Part shown: one piece after another, positions 8,155 to 17,283 of the stretch
How positions within the stretch are numbered: the stretch's first letter is position 1
Layout of the letters: each line of letters opens with the position of its first letter
NCBI GenBank assembly: GCA_947383005.1
Contig: CANDBT010000014.1
Span: 35,984 to 99,983 of the forward strand
DNA: 64,000 bases
Reading direction: 5' to 3'
Origin: an uncultured bacterium
GTDB taxonomy: Bacteria > Bacillota > Clostridia > Lachnospirales > Lachnospiraceae
Position numbers and translations under genes: made by a program
Notes under the pieces: generated by a model
The model's database searches: none
The model's input: the letters and a program-made list of their open reading frames with translations, nothing else
What the model was told of the DNA's origin: nothing

Positions 8155-9081
8155 CTAATTTACCCCTGTTTTCGTCCTGAAAGCCTTTTGCACCCCTTGA
8201 ACAATCGTATCCTCAGCTCCCACCGTTCCCAACAATAAAGGAGATTCCGGGTCATGGAACTTAAAATTGTCAAAAGCCTTCTGCGGTGTTTTGTTGGCAT
8301 AACAGTATTTGCAGCCATTCATACAGGTATCATAAGCCCCGATATCACGGCTTTCGATGCAATGGCAGCCCTGTCTCATCCCTTTATGTTTTCTGTCCCT
8401 GAACACAATGCCGTTAGCCCTGCCAAGGATATCCAGTGTCATGCAGCCAGAAGCCTTGATGCCATATCGGGTAAAGTCACCATTTGTCCCACAGGTCTGG
8501 ATGGAGATGCCATATTTTTTCGCAGTAAAACCGAGCCCCCGGGCCAGTACATCCATATCCTGTACAGACAGAAGAACCAGCTCCGGCATATTCGCCTCAA
8601 GCTTCTTATACATCTCCACAAAGCTGAAAATACAGTGGTCAATATGGGGAGCCAGCTTCCCCGCCATCCTCTCAAAGGTCTCCAGATGCCGTCCTATCGT
8701 ATATTCCTTTGTCAAAAGCACCGGATCATACCGCCATGCAATACGCTGCTTTCCTACCAATCCTGACAGTTTTATCAGGGTTTCCATACTTTCTTCTATA
8801 TCAGGAACCCCCGGCTCAATATCCTTTCCATATGCGGTAATCGTATAATGAAAATAAGTGTTGAAACGGCCTGTAATCTCATGCAGCCTCGACAAGATAG
8901 GCTTATAATTTTTGGAGCAGAATACAACACAGTCCACTTTGTCAGGTGTAAGTTCATAGCGGTTCACCTTATTCGGGAACAATGGATTGCGTACCAGCAC
9001 ATAGCCTTCCTCAAACCGGCGCAGCAGCCACTGTGTATAGTATTGGACAGTATCTGTCCGTCCTCCGGTATTGATAATCAT
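8155..9081 (-). CDS. DUF1848 family protein
   Basis: A 308-residue protein matching the DUF1848 family, whose biochemical role is not established. The opening MIINTGGRTDTVQYYTQWLLRRFEEGYVLVRNP and the conserved CVVFCSKNYKP are typical. The C-terminus carries cysteines in CMTLDILGRANG, GCHCIESRDIGAYDTCMNGCKYCYANKTP; the C-x3-C-x2-C spacing suggests a metal or iron-sulfur site and recalls radical-SAM-associated proteins. Start at the ATG behind GGGAGGATTAT. The MATE exporter begins 9 bases downstream. Family sure, function not. Confidence 0.85.
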   Translation of the reverse strand: MIINTGGRTDTVQYYTQWLLRRFEEGYVLVRNPLFPNKVNRYELTPDKVDCVVFCSKNYKPILSRLHEITGRFNTYFHYTITAYGKDIEPGVPDIEESMETLIKLSGLVGKQRIAWRYDPVLLTKEYTIGRHLETFERMAGKLAPHIDHCIFSFVEMYKKLEANMPELVLLSVQDMDVLARGLGFTAKKYGISIQTCGTNGDFTRYGIKASGCMTLDILGRANGIVFRDRKHKGMRQGCHCIESRDIGAYDTCMNGCKYCYANKTPQKAFDNFKFHDPESPLLLGTVGAEDTIVQGVQKAFRTKTGVN

Positions 9082-9281
9082 ATAATCCTCCCTTTTATCA
9101 CAATGTCAGCTCCCCATAAAAATTTTCAAACTGATTTTATGATATTTTTCCTAATAAATCAATTATTCAAAGAAAAAAATTTTATCTCTTAATGAACTAT
9201 TTCCTGGATTGAGCAAAAATGCCCATATTCCCCAATGTCATGATACCAGGGTCAAAAGGTCAAAAAATCCCGATGCCGTTA

Positions 9282-9482
9282 TTAGCAATCTGCCGGAATT
9301 CCCTCACTACAAAATATCGGAGCTTTTCTATGGCAAAGCTCCACACAATGCCCGCACCCGGTACATTTTTCAGCCCACACTTCACTTCTAAAACCCGGCA
9401 GCATATGAATCGCCTGTGACGGGCATTCTGCAATACAGGCGCCGCAGCCAATACATTTTTGCGGATTAATATAAGCTTTCAT
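9282..9482 (-). CDS. Small 2[4Fe-4S] ferredoxin-like protein
   Basis: A 66-residue protein with two cluster motifs: CIGCGACIAECPSQAI and CTGCGHCVELCHRKAP. Both are C-x2-C-x2-C-x3-C, the second with His before the last Lys/Ala block. It probably carries electrons for a neighbouring redox enzyme. The start was set at the ATG behind GGAGG (MKAYINPQKC), not at the longer in-frame extension. The next gene upstream on this strand is the FMN-binding protein, 136 bases away. Bases 9082-9281 hold nothing else recognisable. Confidence 0.85.
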   Translation of the reverse strand: MKAYINPQKCIGCGACIAECPSQAIHMLPGFRSEVWAEKCTGCGHCVELCHRKAPIFCSEGIPADC

Positions 9483-9618
9483 CAATTCCTCCAACAGCGT
9501 CATAAGTTGCGCTACTTGCAATATTGTCTACCGGACTAAATTCCCGCAGCTTTATAATAAGCAAAAACGAGTACAGAGCACCTTTAGGGAACTCCGCACC
9601 CGCCGCTTTTTGTCCGTT

Positions 9619-10014
9619 TTACAGAACTTTCTTGTTATCTGATCCAGGTGTCGTCACAATTACCTTTTCCGGCGTAATTACCAATGCACCCTTTGCCGTA
9701 GCCGCACCGTTGAACATTTTTTCCACCATAGCCTTAAACGTATCGACAACCGCACCCTCTGTCACATACTCCGCGACACCCTTGATCTGATAACCTTCCA
9801 GGGACTTTGCATCATATACGGAAATAGCAATCCTGCCGCCGTTTGCCTTCAGATTGTTCAGCGTAGTCTCAAGAAATACATCCCCTACTACCAGCTTCCC
9901 ATCTTCCGTTACGTCCTTGAACGCTACAGGGACAACATTCGGCTCATTGTCCGCACAGGTAGCCATATCCCACATACTCTCTGCCAGCAGTTTTTTTACA
10001 TTTTCATTCAACAT
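9619..10014 (-). CDS. Pyridoxamine 5'-phosphate oxidase-like FMN-binding protein
   Basis: A 131-residue split-barrel protein: MLNENVKKLLAESMWDMATC, then EPNVVPVAFKDVTEDGKLVVGDVFLETTLNNLKANGGRIAISVYD. This is the small PNPOx-like family that binds FMN (or F420/haem in relatives). The genes next to it (small ferredoxin, MATE exporters) fit a redox or detoxification role, but no substrate can be named. The start was chosen at the ATG 7 bases after AGGAGG, not at the in-frame ATG 16 codons upstream, which lies in the -10 region of its promoter. Confidence 0.82.
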   Translation of the reverse strand: MLNENVKKLLAESMWDMATCADNEPNVVPVAFKDVTEDGKLVVGDVFLETTLNNLKANGGRIAISVYDAKSLEGYQIKGVAEYVTEGAVVDTFKAMVEKMFNGAATAKGALVITPEKVIVTTPGSDNKKVL

Positions 10015-10062
10015 TAGATTAACCTCCTGAATTTCGTTTCTGTTTTGGATTTGATATACCAA

Positions 10063-10091
10063 ATTATAACTGACAGGCTTTGCCGGTACAA
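10063..10091 (-). promoter_or_regulatory. Promoter of the FMN-binding protein gene
   Basis: On the minus strand TTGTAC, a 17-base spacer and TATAAT, about 50 bases before the start codon. Strong match to the vegetative consensus. Confidence 0.7.
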
Positions 10092-10251
10092 TATATTAAC
10101 AAATTAGTGAGTCGCTAATAAATTTCATAGTAACTCCCCATGCCTGCCATCAGGCACCACCATGAATGAAAAGGATTTACTGCGTAGATTGAAATCTTCT
10201 TATCGATATTAAGGCGCATCAGTCAAATACTATCTCTGAGTTTTCCTGTGA

Positions 10252-11580
10252 TCACTGGCACATTTGCCGGGATACTCTGAAATAATATGGCACTTCAAAC
10301 ACCAACATAGCCGACCACCCGATAAAACAAGCAAATGCAATCCCCACAATCCCCCCAGCGGGCGCCAAAACATATGTACATGCCGTTCTTACCGTAATCT
10401 GAATCAGTGTCCCGCAAATCGTCGTATACATTTTTCCCATACCCCTGAAAAATCCCTGAAACCCGTTGGTAAATGCCGGCCACAAGTAAAAAACAGACAT
10501 ATACAATAAATACCGGCTGCCCAAACGCACCACTTCGTCCGCCTCTGCCCCGGCAATAAACAGCGACACAATCGTTTTCCGGAAGAAAAACGTCACCGTC
10601 CCAATCATCAGCCAGTAGCATGCTTCCAGCCGAAGCCCTGCAAAAAAGCCCTTGTTAATCCGATCTTGCTTTCCCGCGCCACGGTTTTGCGCAACATACG
10701 TCGAAATTGCCGCCGCAATCCCCTGCTCCGGAATGCAGGCAAAATCATCGACTTTCGTAACCGTCTGAAATGCTGCAATAGCGGTAACACCCAGGCTGTT
10801 GACCTGCCCTTGAATCAATACCTTGCCAATTGGCTGGGCTGCTTGCTGCAGTGCTGTCGGTCCCCCATAAGAAAGAATTTTCCACAGCATTTCTCTCTTG
10901 ATTTGCCATTGTTGCCGCGTTGGGCAAAGTACCTTTGTCTTCACGGTAAGATATCCTGCTGCCAAAACGGCAGAACACCCTTCCGCGACTACGGTCGTGA
11001 CTGCGCTGCACACAATGCCAAATCTGAAAACACCCAGAAAAACCAAATCCAATACCGCATTTAACACCGCCGAAAATGCCAAAAACTTTAACGGCGTTTT
11101 CGAATCTCCTATACTCTTTAACCCTGCTGACAACGCATTATAAAAAAAGGTAAACGGAAGCCCCAAAAACGTAATTTTTAAATAAACAACCGTCATCTCA
11201 AAAATTTCCGGCGGCACATCCATCGCTTGCAGCAGATACGGCGCAAGCCCAACGCAGATCACCATCAAAATACCACTTGCCCCAGCCCCAAACAACAGCA
11301 TTGTTGCCATAGACTGCCGCAACTTTTGCCACTTCCCTGCGCCAAAATACTCACTCATCAAAACGCCGGCGCCAATACAAAGCCCGCTGACCGCCAAAAT
11401 AACCAAATTCATCACCGGTGCGGCAATTCCCTCCGCCGCAAGCGCTTCCTTACCAATAAAACGCCCGGCGATGACGGAATCTACCGCATTATAAGCAAGC
11501 TGCAGCCAATTGCCAAGTAAAACAGGCAGCGCGTATTTCCATAAATGCCCCTGCGCCGATCCGACAGTCATATCACGCAT
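10252..11580 (-). CDS. MATE family efflux transporter (second copy)
   Basis: A 442-residue MATE transporter with 12 hydrophobic segments, opening HLWKYALPVLLGNWLQLAYNAVDSVIAGRFIGKEALAAEGIAAP, typical of the bacterial DinF/NorM-like branch. It differs clearly from the MATE protein at 6790-8145, so it is not a recent duplicate. It probably exports toxic cations or metabolites. It has its own promoter (11741-11769), and the roughly 150-base leader contains two tiny overlapping reading frames (11636-11705), which may matter for its control. Confidence 0.9.
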   Translation of the reverse strand: MRDMTVGSAQGHLWKYALPVLLGNWLQLAYNAVDSVIAGRFIGKEALAAEGIAAPVMNLVILAVSGLCIGAGVLMSEYFGAGKWQKLRQSMATMLLFGAGASGILMVICVGLAPYLLQAMDVPPEIFEMTVVYLKITFLGLPFTFFYNALSAGLKSIGDSKTPLKFLAFSAVLNAVLDLVFLGVFRFGIVCSAVTTVVAEGCSAVLAAGYLTVKTKVLCPTRQQWQIKREMLWKILSYGGPTALQQAAQPIGKVLIQGQVNSLGVTAIAAFQTVTKVDDFACIPEQGIAAAISTYVAQNRGAGKQDRINKGFFAGLRLEACYWLMIGTVTFFFRKTIVSLFIAGAEADEVVRLGSRYLLYMSVFYLWPAFTNGFQGFFRGMGKMYTTICGTLIQITVRTACTYVLAPAGGIVGIAFACFIGWSAMLVFEVPYYFRVSRQMCQ

Positions 11581-11635
11581 AAAATACTCCTTTTGATCAT
11601 GTCATGCACAAGTTCCAAAGGGAGGCATAGAAGGA

Positions 11636-11686
11636 TTATATCCCCACAATTTTCTTTGCCGCTTCAAGAAAGGCTTGTTCAGACAT
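11636..11686 (-). CDS. Leader micro-ORF 2 (16 codons) or decayed gene start
   Basis: Reads MSEQAFLEAAKKIVGI then stop. Its ATG lies inside micro-ORF 1 in another frame. It could be a translated leader peptide controlling the MATE gene 56 bases downstream. It could equally be the stump of a regulator: LEAAKKI resembles a TetR N-terminus. Not recognisable as a known peptide. Confidence 0.3.
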   Translation of the reverse strand: MSEQAFLEAAKKIVGI

Positions 11687-11705
11687 TCTGATCTTTATCT
11701 GTCAT
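11679..11705 (-). CDS. Leader micro-ORF 1 (8 codons) ahead of the MATE gene
   Basis: MTDKDQNV then stop. The ATG is preceded by a perfect AGGAGGAAAGC ribosome site and lies about 30 bases after the -10 box. Its stop codon overlaps the start of micro-ORF 2, an arrangement seen in attenuator leaders. Translation is likely; the purpose is inferred. Confidence 0.35.
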   Translation of the reverse strand: MTDKDQNV

Positions 11706-11740
11706 GCTTTCCTCCTATGCGCAGGAATCCGCCTGATCTT

Positions 11741-11769
11741 ATTATACAATAAGCCAGATTTTCCCGCAA
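11741..11769 (-). promoter_or_regulatory. Promoter of the second MATE gene
   Basis: Minus strand TTGCGG, 17-base spacer, TATAAT. The only good promoter in the 590-base gap between the MATE gene and the acid-sugar operon. Confidence 0.65.
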
Positions 11770-11859
11770 TCGTTATTTTTTAGCCCACAGTCTGTCACCT
11801 TTTGTTACTGTTTACGTGCATTCACAGCAACTGGCAAAAATTCATGAAAATCGCCTGCG

Positions 11860-12090
11860 GCGGTCCTAAGCGCTAGTACTGCCTTGCGGAAATTCCGGTG
11901 AATTCGGCACTCGCTATTTCCGCCCTCTGCACGCCTGCAAAGCTAGACGTAGGCACCGCTACGTTGCTAAGCGCCAGTGGCGCTTGTTCAGCAAGGACCG
12001 GAACGGAGTGTGGCAACCATCTTCCTTTGCGCGAAGTGCAAACCCACGCGGATCGTTTTGTATTATAGGACGCATTTTCCTATGATATAA
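11860..12090. repeat. R3 repeat region, long copy
   Basis: Contains the CACTG-loop hairpin (11966-11992), then GCAACCATCT-CCTTTGCGCGAAGTGC, then a terminal hairpin TTTTGTATTATAGGA/TCCTATGATATAAAA (12055-12090). The same ordered blocks recur at 57053-57236, so this is one repeat family with both hairpins. Apart from this repeat, the promoter and the terminator, the 11581-12171 gap shows no gene. Confidence 0.65.
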
Positions 12091-12130
12091 AAAAGAGGAC
12101 CTCTGGCTCATAAGAGTCTGAAGTTCTCTT
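12088..12130 (-). terminator. Terminator of the acid-sugar operon
   Basis: Eleven-base-pair stem AAGAGAACTTC/GAGGTCCTCTT (one mismatch) followed on the minus strand by TTTTTTA, about 40 bases after the last operon gene. A good intrinsic terminator. Confidence 0.75.
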
Positions 12131-12171
12131 CTCTTTTACGGATTGTATTTTTTCACAGCCTCCTAACTTCC

Positions 12172-13002
12172 TTATCTGTTGTATACCTGAGAAAAAATGG
12201 GCTTCAGATATTCTATAGATTTCCTGGCAGAAACCTCCTGATCGGGTATCTGCATAACCTCAACGCTGAAGACGCCATCGTAACCGCTGTCCCGAAACGC
12301 CTGAATGGTCTTCTGGAGATTCAGTCCCGCGGAGCCCGGATAACGACGGTTGCTGTCAGCCAAATGGACATAGACCGTATATGGCGCATAGTCTTTAATT
12401 GCCTGGTACAGATCCTTTTCTTCCATATTCATGTGGAAGACATCTGCCATCAGCTTAAAATGAGGGTGATCTACGGCGTCCACAAAGGCTGCGCCTTCTG
12501 CCATTGTATTGATAAAGTTGCTCTGAAGGGTATTGATGGTTTCCAGCGCGACCGTCACATTTTTCCCGGCAGCATAAGCACTGATCCGGCGGAAAACAGC
12601 CACGGCAGTATCATAGGTAGTCTGACAGGGAATGCCTGGCGTGTACTGCCCCCGAATCCGGCCCACATTCACATTTGCCCCCAAATACGAGGCAAAGCCG
12701 ATCACCCGATACATGCGGTCCAGCGCTATCTTCTGCCTGGCAGGATCGGGATCCACAAACGAAATTCCTAATTGTCCATAAACTTCCCCAGTACAGACCA
12801 GAGGAATGGACAGCGCATATTTTTCAGCCAATCCCTTGATCCATGCCCAGTCCAGCTTGTCCGGATCCACGGTCATCAGTTCCGCTCCTTCATAGCCCAG
12901 GGCGGCGATATCGTGAAAGCTCTTTTCCAGATCGCCCTGATAGGAAGTCACACTGGGGGCAATAGCAACATCTGGCGTTGCAACCTGATAACATAGTTTC
13001 AT
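12172..13002 (-). CDS. TIM-barrel sugar phosphate isomerase/epimerase family protein
   Basis: A 276-residue xylose-isomerase-like TIM barrel (hydroxypyruvate isomerase/AP-endonuclease-2 superfamily). Visible metal-site segments: YEGAELMTVDP, VALETINTLQSNFINT, KLMADVFHMNMEE and GVFSVEVMQ. In known DUF1537 pathways a relative, OtnI, isomerises 2-oxo-tetronate, and this protein may fill that slot. It is the last gene of the ten-gene operon, 75 bases downstream of the aldolase gene, with its own AGGAGA site. The exact reaction is inferred only. Confidence 0.8.
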   Translation of the reverse strand: MKLCYQVATPDVAIAPSVTSYQGDLEKSFHDIAALGYEGAELMTVDPDKLDWAWIKGLAEKYALSIPLVCTGEVYGQLGISFVDPDPARQKIALDRMYRVIGFASYLGANVNVGRIRGQYTPGIPCQTTYDTAVAVFRRISAYAAGKNVTVALETINTLQSNFINTMAEGAAFVDAVDHPHFKLMADVFHMNMEEKDLYQAIKDYAPYTVYVHLADSNRRYPGSAGLNLQKTIQAFRDSGYDGVFSVEVMQIPDQEVSARKSIEYLKPIFSQVYNR

Positions 13003-13077
13003 ATTTAATTCATCTCCTTTCCTGCATGGGACAGCACTTTTTTGGTATCTGCCAAGGCAGCCCGTTAAACCGTCATC

Positions 13078-13887
13078 TTACTTCAAAGCAGCTTCCATGT
13101 CCTTATAATTACGGGTGATCTTTTCCCAGTACTGTTTATCCTCAGAAGCGATCCCTGAGTAGTAACGCTGCTTGTAGGTGTACCAAAGCATTTCAAATTC
13201 GTAGCCCATCATCAGACCGGCCTTCGCGTTCTTTTCCCAGCCATCGGTAACCTGATAGATGGCCTTGCGCAGCTCGTAAGCGTCCACGATGCCGGGACCA
13301 AAGCGCTTCAGAAAATCAAAGGCTTCAAAGTTGGAAATGCCGCCCATGACACACTCTTTAGATGAATCCACCTCCTTGGTTTTCTGAAAAATACGGGCGC
13401 ATGCTTCATATACCGGTTCAGAATTCAGATCCGCATAAGTCAGTCCTAAAGAGCGTGCCATGTCCACCCGGCCAATCACCACTTCCCCAATCCGCGGAAA
13501 TTCATCCAATTCTGTCATCTTCTGGAAGTGCTCGGAGCCGGTAATCGTTTCCACATTGATGCAGGGAACAGTATCGTAGCCTTCCTCTGCCGGGAATACC
13601 TTTTCAAACATATCCATGAATTTTTTGGCGGCAAACTCTGTCTCCACCATTGGCGCCACGATCTTCTCTGCGCCGATGGTACGTCCGTTGCGCAGGTCGG
13701 TCAGCGCCTCAACGCCGCCGATCTTCAGGATGATGGGAACCCCTGCTGCCATTGTGATTTCCTTCAGTCGAAAGAGCTCTTCCATACGGGCTCCTTCGCC
13801 CTCAAACTCGGTCTTGATTCCGATCAGATGGTATTCCTCCCGCATTCGGCGCAGATGATCTGCCATTTGTCTCTCTAATAGATTCAT
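13078..13887 (-). CDS. Aldolase of the HpcH/HpaI (citrate lyase beta-like) superfamily
   Basis: A 269-residue protein related to the pyruvate/PEP-binding aldolase family that includes HpaI, GarL and citrate lyase beta. Key blocks are a GIKTEFEGEGARMEEL start, PIILKIGGVEAL, VAPMVETEFAAKKF (acidic metal ligand), PCINVETITG and GEVVIGRVDMARSLG. It probably cleaves or decarboxylates a 2-oxo or hydroxy acid to pyruvate or a similar fragment. Its ATG overlaps the stop of the LeuD-like gene by 4 bases, so translation is coupled. In the operon it sits directly after the hydratase, suggesting dehydration or hydration followed by carbon-carbon cleavage. Substrate unknown. Confidence 0.72.
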   Translation of the reverse strand: MNLLERQMADHLRRMREEYHLIGIKTEFEGEGARMEELFRLKEITMAAGVPIILKIGGVEALTDLRNGRTIGAEKIVAPMVETEFAAKKFMDMFEKVFPAEEGYDTVPCINVETITGSEHFQKMTELDEFPRIGEVVIGRVDMARSLGLTYADLNSEPVYEACARIFQKTKEVDSSKECVMGGISNFEAFDFLKRFGPGIVDAYELRKAIYQVTDGWEKNAKAGLMMGYEFEMLWYTYKQRYYSGIASEDKQYWEKITRNYKDMEAALK

Positions 13888-14414
13888 GACTGCATTTCTC
13901 CTTCCTCCGTTTTCAGCGCCGCCATTTTCCTGGCTATCGTCTCTTCCAGTCCGCCGTTTTCGTAGATCTCCATCAGAAAATCCGGCGTCTTCTCGGTTTC
14001 ATAGGAAGTTCCCTGCGTCTGATTGACAACCAGGCCCTTCAAAAGGTCAACCGTCACCTCATCGCCCTCGTTGATCTTCCGAGACGCATCCTTCAGAATA
14101 ACCAAAGGCAGGCCAAGATTTACGGAATTGCGCAGGAACAGGCGGGCATAGGACTCAGCGATGATGCAGGCGATCCCCCGGTTCTTGATAACCAGGGGCG
14201 CAGCCTGTCTGGAACTGCCGCAGCCGAAATTCCTGCCCGCCACAAGGATATCTCCGTCCCGGCGCTTTTTGCCGAACTCAGGGCGGACATTTTCAAAGCA
14301 GTGGGTGCTCTGTTCCATCGCATCCAGGCTGATCAGATATTTGGTGGGGATAATATGATCCGTATCTACATTGTGGCCAAATTTCCAAACACGTCCATTC
14401 ATCTCTTTCTTCAT
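13884..14414 (-). CDS. LeuD-type aconitase-family hydratase, small subunit
   Basis: A 176-residue swivel-domain subunit of the 3-isopropylmalate dehydratase/homoaconitase family. Signature DTDHIIPTKYL and AGRNFGCGSSRQAAPLVIKNRG, where the Ser-Ser-Arg binds substrate carboxylate. It pairs with the large subunit encoded 15 bases upstream. No leuA or leuB is nearby, so leucine synthesis is unlikely. Related catabolic enzymes hydrate maleate, citraconate or dimethylmaleate. Start at the ATG behind GGGGAGGAAGAACG; the stop overlaps the aldolase start. Confidence 0.85.
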   Translation of the reverse strand: MKKEMNGRVWKFGHNVDTDHIIPTKYLISLDAMEQSTHCFENVRPEFGKKRRDGDILVAGRNFGCGSSRQAAPLVIKNRGIACIIAESYARLFLRNSVNLGLPLVILKDASRKINEGDEVTVDLLKGLVVNQTQGTSYETEKTPDFLMEIYENGGLEETIARKMAALKTEEGEMQS

Positions 14415-14429
14415 CGTTCTTCCTCCCCC

Positions 14430-15692
14430 TTACACATGCTCCGGAGAGCAGATATAACCAGCCACAGCGGAAGCGGCAGCTACTGCCGGCCCGGATAGAT
14501 AAATGAAGCTGTCCTTATGCCCCATACGTCCGGTAAAATTCCGGGCAGTCGTAGACAGACAAACCTCGCCCTCCGCCAGCACACCCATATGACGTCCTCC
14601 GCAGGGACCGCAATTAGGGGTGCAAACCGCACAGCCGGCTTCAATCATGGTCTCGATATAACCATTTTTCAGGGACTCCATATACACCTCCTGGCTGCCG
14701 GGAATGACCACCATGCGGACATGGTCCGCCAGCTTCTTCCCTTCCAGGATCCTGGCTGCGATCCTCATATCCTCTACACGGCCATTCGTGCAGGAGCCGA
14801 AGAAAACCTGATCTACCCGCACATGCTCCTTTTCCACCTCGCTGACAGGTTTGGCGTTCTCGGGAAGGCTTGGCAGAGCCACCTGCGGTTCCAGATCGGA
14901 TACATCCAGTTCGAGCACCTGACAGTATTTAGCGTCTGCATCGGCGGTGTAGACCTGATAGGGGCGGCGTGCCCGTTTCGTCAGATAATCCAGAGTCTCC
15001 GGATTAGGATCGAAGAAACAGCACTTCGCTCCGGCTTCAATAACCATATTCGCCATCGTAAAACGGCTGGATAAAGAAACATCGTCCAACGCTTCCCCGC
15101 AGAATTCGATAGCTTTGTAATTGGCGCCCTCCACGCCGATCTTACTGATCACATAGAGAATCAGATCCTTGCCCACAACGCCAGGCCTCACTTTGCCTTT
15201 AAGCACCACCTTCATCGTCTCGGGAACCTGCATCCAGATCTCACCGAACACCATAGCGTAGAGCATATCGGTGCTTCCCATACCTGTGCTCAATGCTCCC
15301 AGCGCGCCATAGGTGCAGGTGTGGGAATCCGCGCCGATCACGATATCGCCGGGAACTACATAACCGTGATCGGGAACCATAACATGGCAAATCCCTACCC
15401 GGCCCACCTCATAGAACTTCAGGCCAAATTCTTTTGAAAATTCCCGGCAGATCTTGTTATACTCTGCCGCAGCCACATTGTTATTGGGTATGGAATGGTC
15501 AGTAAGGATCAAGATCCGATCCTTATCAAATATCCGGTCACAGCCCAGGCGGCGGAAACCCTGGATGGCCAGCACAGAGGTGCTTTCATTTCCCACAATA
15601 AAATCCACCTTAGCATTTACGAACTCACCGGCATGGACCTCATCCCGGCCACAGTGAGCCGCCATAATTTTTTCAGCAATCGTGTGTCCCAT
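14430..15692 (-). CDS. LeuC-type aconitase-family hydratase, large subunit
   Basis: A 420-residue catalytic subunit binding a [4Fe-4S] cluster. The three cysteine ligands are visible in FFGSCTNGRVEDM and in CAVCTPNCGPCGG. The N-terminal VDFIVGNESTSVLAIQGF and the ADSHTCTYGALGALSTGMGSTD block are standard for the short (LeuC/HacA) subgroup. With the LeuD-type subunit it should reversibly hydrate an unsaturated di- or tricarboxylate. Context (acid-sugar kinase, TctABC, aldolase) points to catabolism. The ATG 6 codons inside the longest frame was chosen because it follows AAAGGAGAAAAA. Confidence 0.87.
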   Translation of the reverse strand: MGHTIAEKIMAAHCGRDEVHAGEFVNAKVDFIVGNESTSVLAIQGFRRLGCDRIFDKDRILILTDHSIPNNNVAAAEYNKICREFSKEFGLKFYEVGRVGICHVMVPDHGYVVPGDIVIGADSHTCTYGALGALSTGMGSTDMLYAMVFGEIWMQVPETMKVVLKGKVRPGVVGKDLILYVISKIGVEGANYKAIEFCGEALDDVSLSSRFTMANMVIEAGAKCCFFDPNPETLDYLTKRARRPYQVYTADADAKYCQVLELDVSDLEPQVALPSLPENAKPVSEVEKEHVRVDQVFFGSCTNGRVEDMRIAARILEGKKLADHVRMVVIPGSQEVYMESLKNGYIETMIEAGCAVCTPNCGPCGGRHMGVLAEGEVCLSTTARNFTGRMGHKDSFIYLSGPAVAAASAVAGYICSPEHV

Positions 15693-15746
15693 TTTTTCTC
15701 CTTTCATGGCGCTCTTTCCACGTCATCATGGCAGATTTGGATGTTA

Positions 15747-17264
15747 TCAGGTTTCAGGCGTCTTTTTGCCATCGGACTTCTTCATTTTTTTCATCAGGGT
15801 GGGGCCAAGCAACGTCAGCACCAGAACAACCCAGATCACACGGGAGATACCGGTCTCAAACATAATACCATAAGATCCGCCGGACAGGTTCATGGCTATA
15901 GCGAAGTTTGTTTCTGCAATAGGTCCCATAACGATTCCCAGCACCAGAGGCGCATACTGATAACCACTGGACACCATCAGATAACCCAGCACGCCGAATA
16001 CGATGAACAAGTAGGAATCGAAAATCAGTCCACGGGTGGCGTAGGAGCCGATGATGCAGATCAGCATAACGGCGGGAACCATGTAAGACAGATCTACCTT
16101 GATAATATGGGAGGCCAGAGCCGTATAGCCGAGGCCAAACACAAACATCAAAACCGTTGCCACCAGCAAGGCGATAAATACGCCATAGACCTCGTTGCCG
16201 TATGCCTGCATGATGCGGGGGCCGGGGGTAATACCCTTCAAGGTAAGAGCCGCCAGCAGGACAGCGGCAGTGTTGCTGCCGGGGATGCCGATGGTCAGCG
16301 CATTCACACCGGCGCCGGCAGCTACCGCGTTGTTGGCGGCTTCCGAGGCAATGATGCCCTCAGGCTCGCCCTTGCCGAAGTTATCCCGGTTCTTTGACCA
16401 GGTCCGGGCCTGGGAATAGCTCATCAGGGCAGCCGCATTCACACCGGCGCCAGGAATGATCCCCACAAACAAACCGATCAGAGCGGACCGGATAAGAGCC
16501 GCAGGATAGCGCAGCGAAAGCCTCACGCCCTGCAGGATACCACCAAGGCCAACCTCGGCGCCCTTTCCTGCATGGGAGCCGTCCTTTTCGCTGATCAGGC
16601 TGATCATAGCCGGAAAAGCGAAAACACCGCACATGCAGGCAACCATCGGGATGCCCTCGTACAATTCAAAAAAGCCGAAGGTGAGTCGGGTGGAGCCGTA
16701 GGTGGGTTCCGCGCCGATGGCCGCCATCAAAAGGCCCATAGCGCCGGCCAGCCCCCCCTTTAACGGATCCTTCTCTGAGATTACGATGATTACGCTAATG
16801 CCGATTAAGGCAAGCAGAAAGATGTCCACAGTACGAAACTGCAGCGCATACTGGGAGATGGGCTTGAGCACCACGATACAGATGATGGTGGCGATAATGC
16901 CGCCCACCGTGGATGCGCCCAGAGATATGCCTAACGCCTGGGCAGGCTTGCCCTGCTGGCACATGGGATACCCATCCAGCAGCGTGGCCATAGCACCGGA
17001 TGCGCCGGGGGTATTGATCAGGATAGCGGAAATAGAGCCGCCATACTGAACCGACATATAGACAGCCACGATAAACACCAGGGCTCCGCTCACCGGAAAG
17101 GCCAGGGTAATGGGCAGCATCATGGCACAGGTATTGCCTGCGTTCAGGCCTGGAATACTGCCTGCCACCAGGCCGATCACCGTGCCCAGCACAATCAGAA
17201 GCAAATTATTAACAGTAAAGACCGTTGCGGCGCCGTTTGCCATATATTGCATAATTTCAGACAT
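15747..17264 (-). CDS. tctA: Tripartite tricarboxylate transporter, large permease TctA
   Basis: A 505-residue membrane protein with about 11-12 hydrophobic segments. The family hallmark GLVAGSIPGLNAGNTCAMMLP lies near residue 35-55, and a second glycine-rich block, GLFVGIIPGAGVNAAALMSYSQ, lies in the middle. With TctB and TctC it imports carboxylates driven by Na+ or H+. Gene order C-B-A is as expected. The start at MSEIMQYM follows a GGAGGGGG site; the longer frame would place TctB codons in the protein. Confidence 0.93.
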   Translation of the reverse strand: MSEIMQYMANGAATVFTVNNLLLIVLGTVIGLVAGSIPGLNAGNTCAMMLPITLAFPVSGALVFIVAVYMSVQYGGSISAILINTPGASGAMATLLDGYPMCQQGKPAQALGISLGASTVGGIIATIICIVVLKPISQYALQFRTVDIFLLALIGISVIIVISEKDPLKGGLAGAMGLLMAAIGAEPTYGSTRLTFGFFELYEGIPMVACMCGVFAFPAMISLISEKDGSHAGKGAEVGLGGILQGVRLSLRYPAALIRSALIGLFVGIIPGAGVNAAALMSYSQARTWSKNRDNFGKGEPEGIIASEAANNAVAAGAGVNALTIGIPGSNTAAVLLAALTLKGITPGPRIMQAYGNEVYGVFIALLVATVLMFVFGLGYTALASHIIKVDLSYMVPAVMLICIIGSYATRGLIFDSYLFIVFGVLGYLMVSSGYQYAPLVLGIVMGPIAETNFAIAMNLSGGSYGIMFETGISRVIWVVLVLTLLGPTLMKKMKKSDGKKTPET

Positions 17265-17283
17265 GATTCCGATCCCCCTCCAA

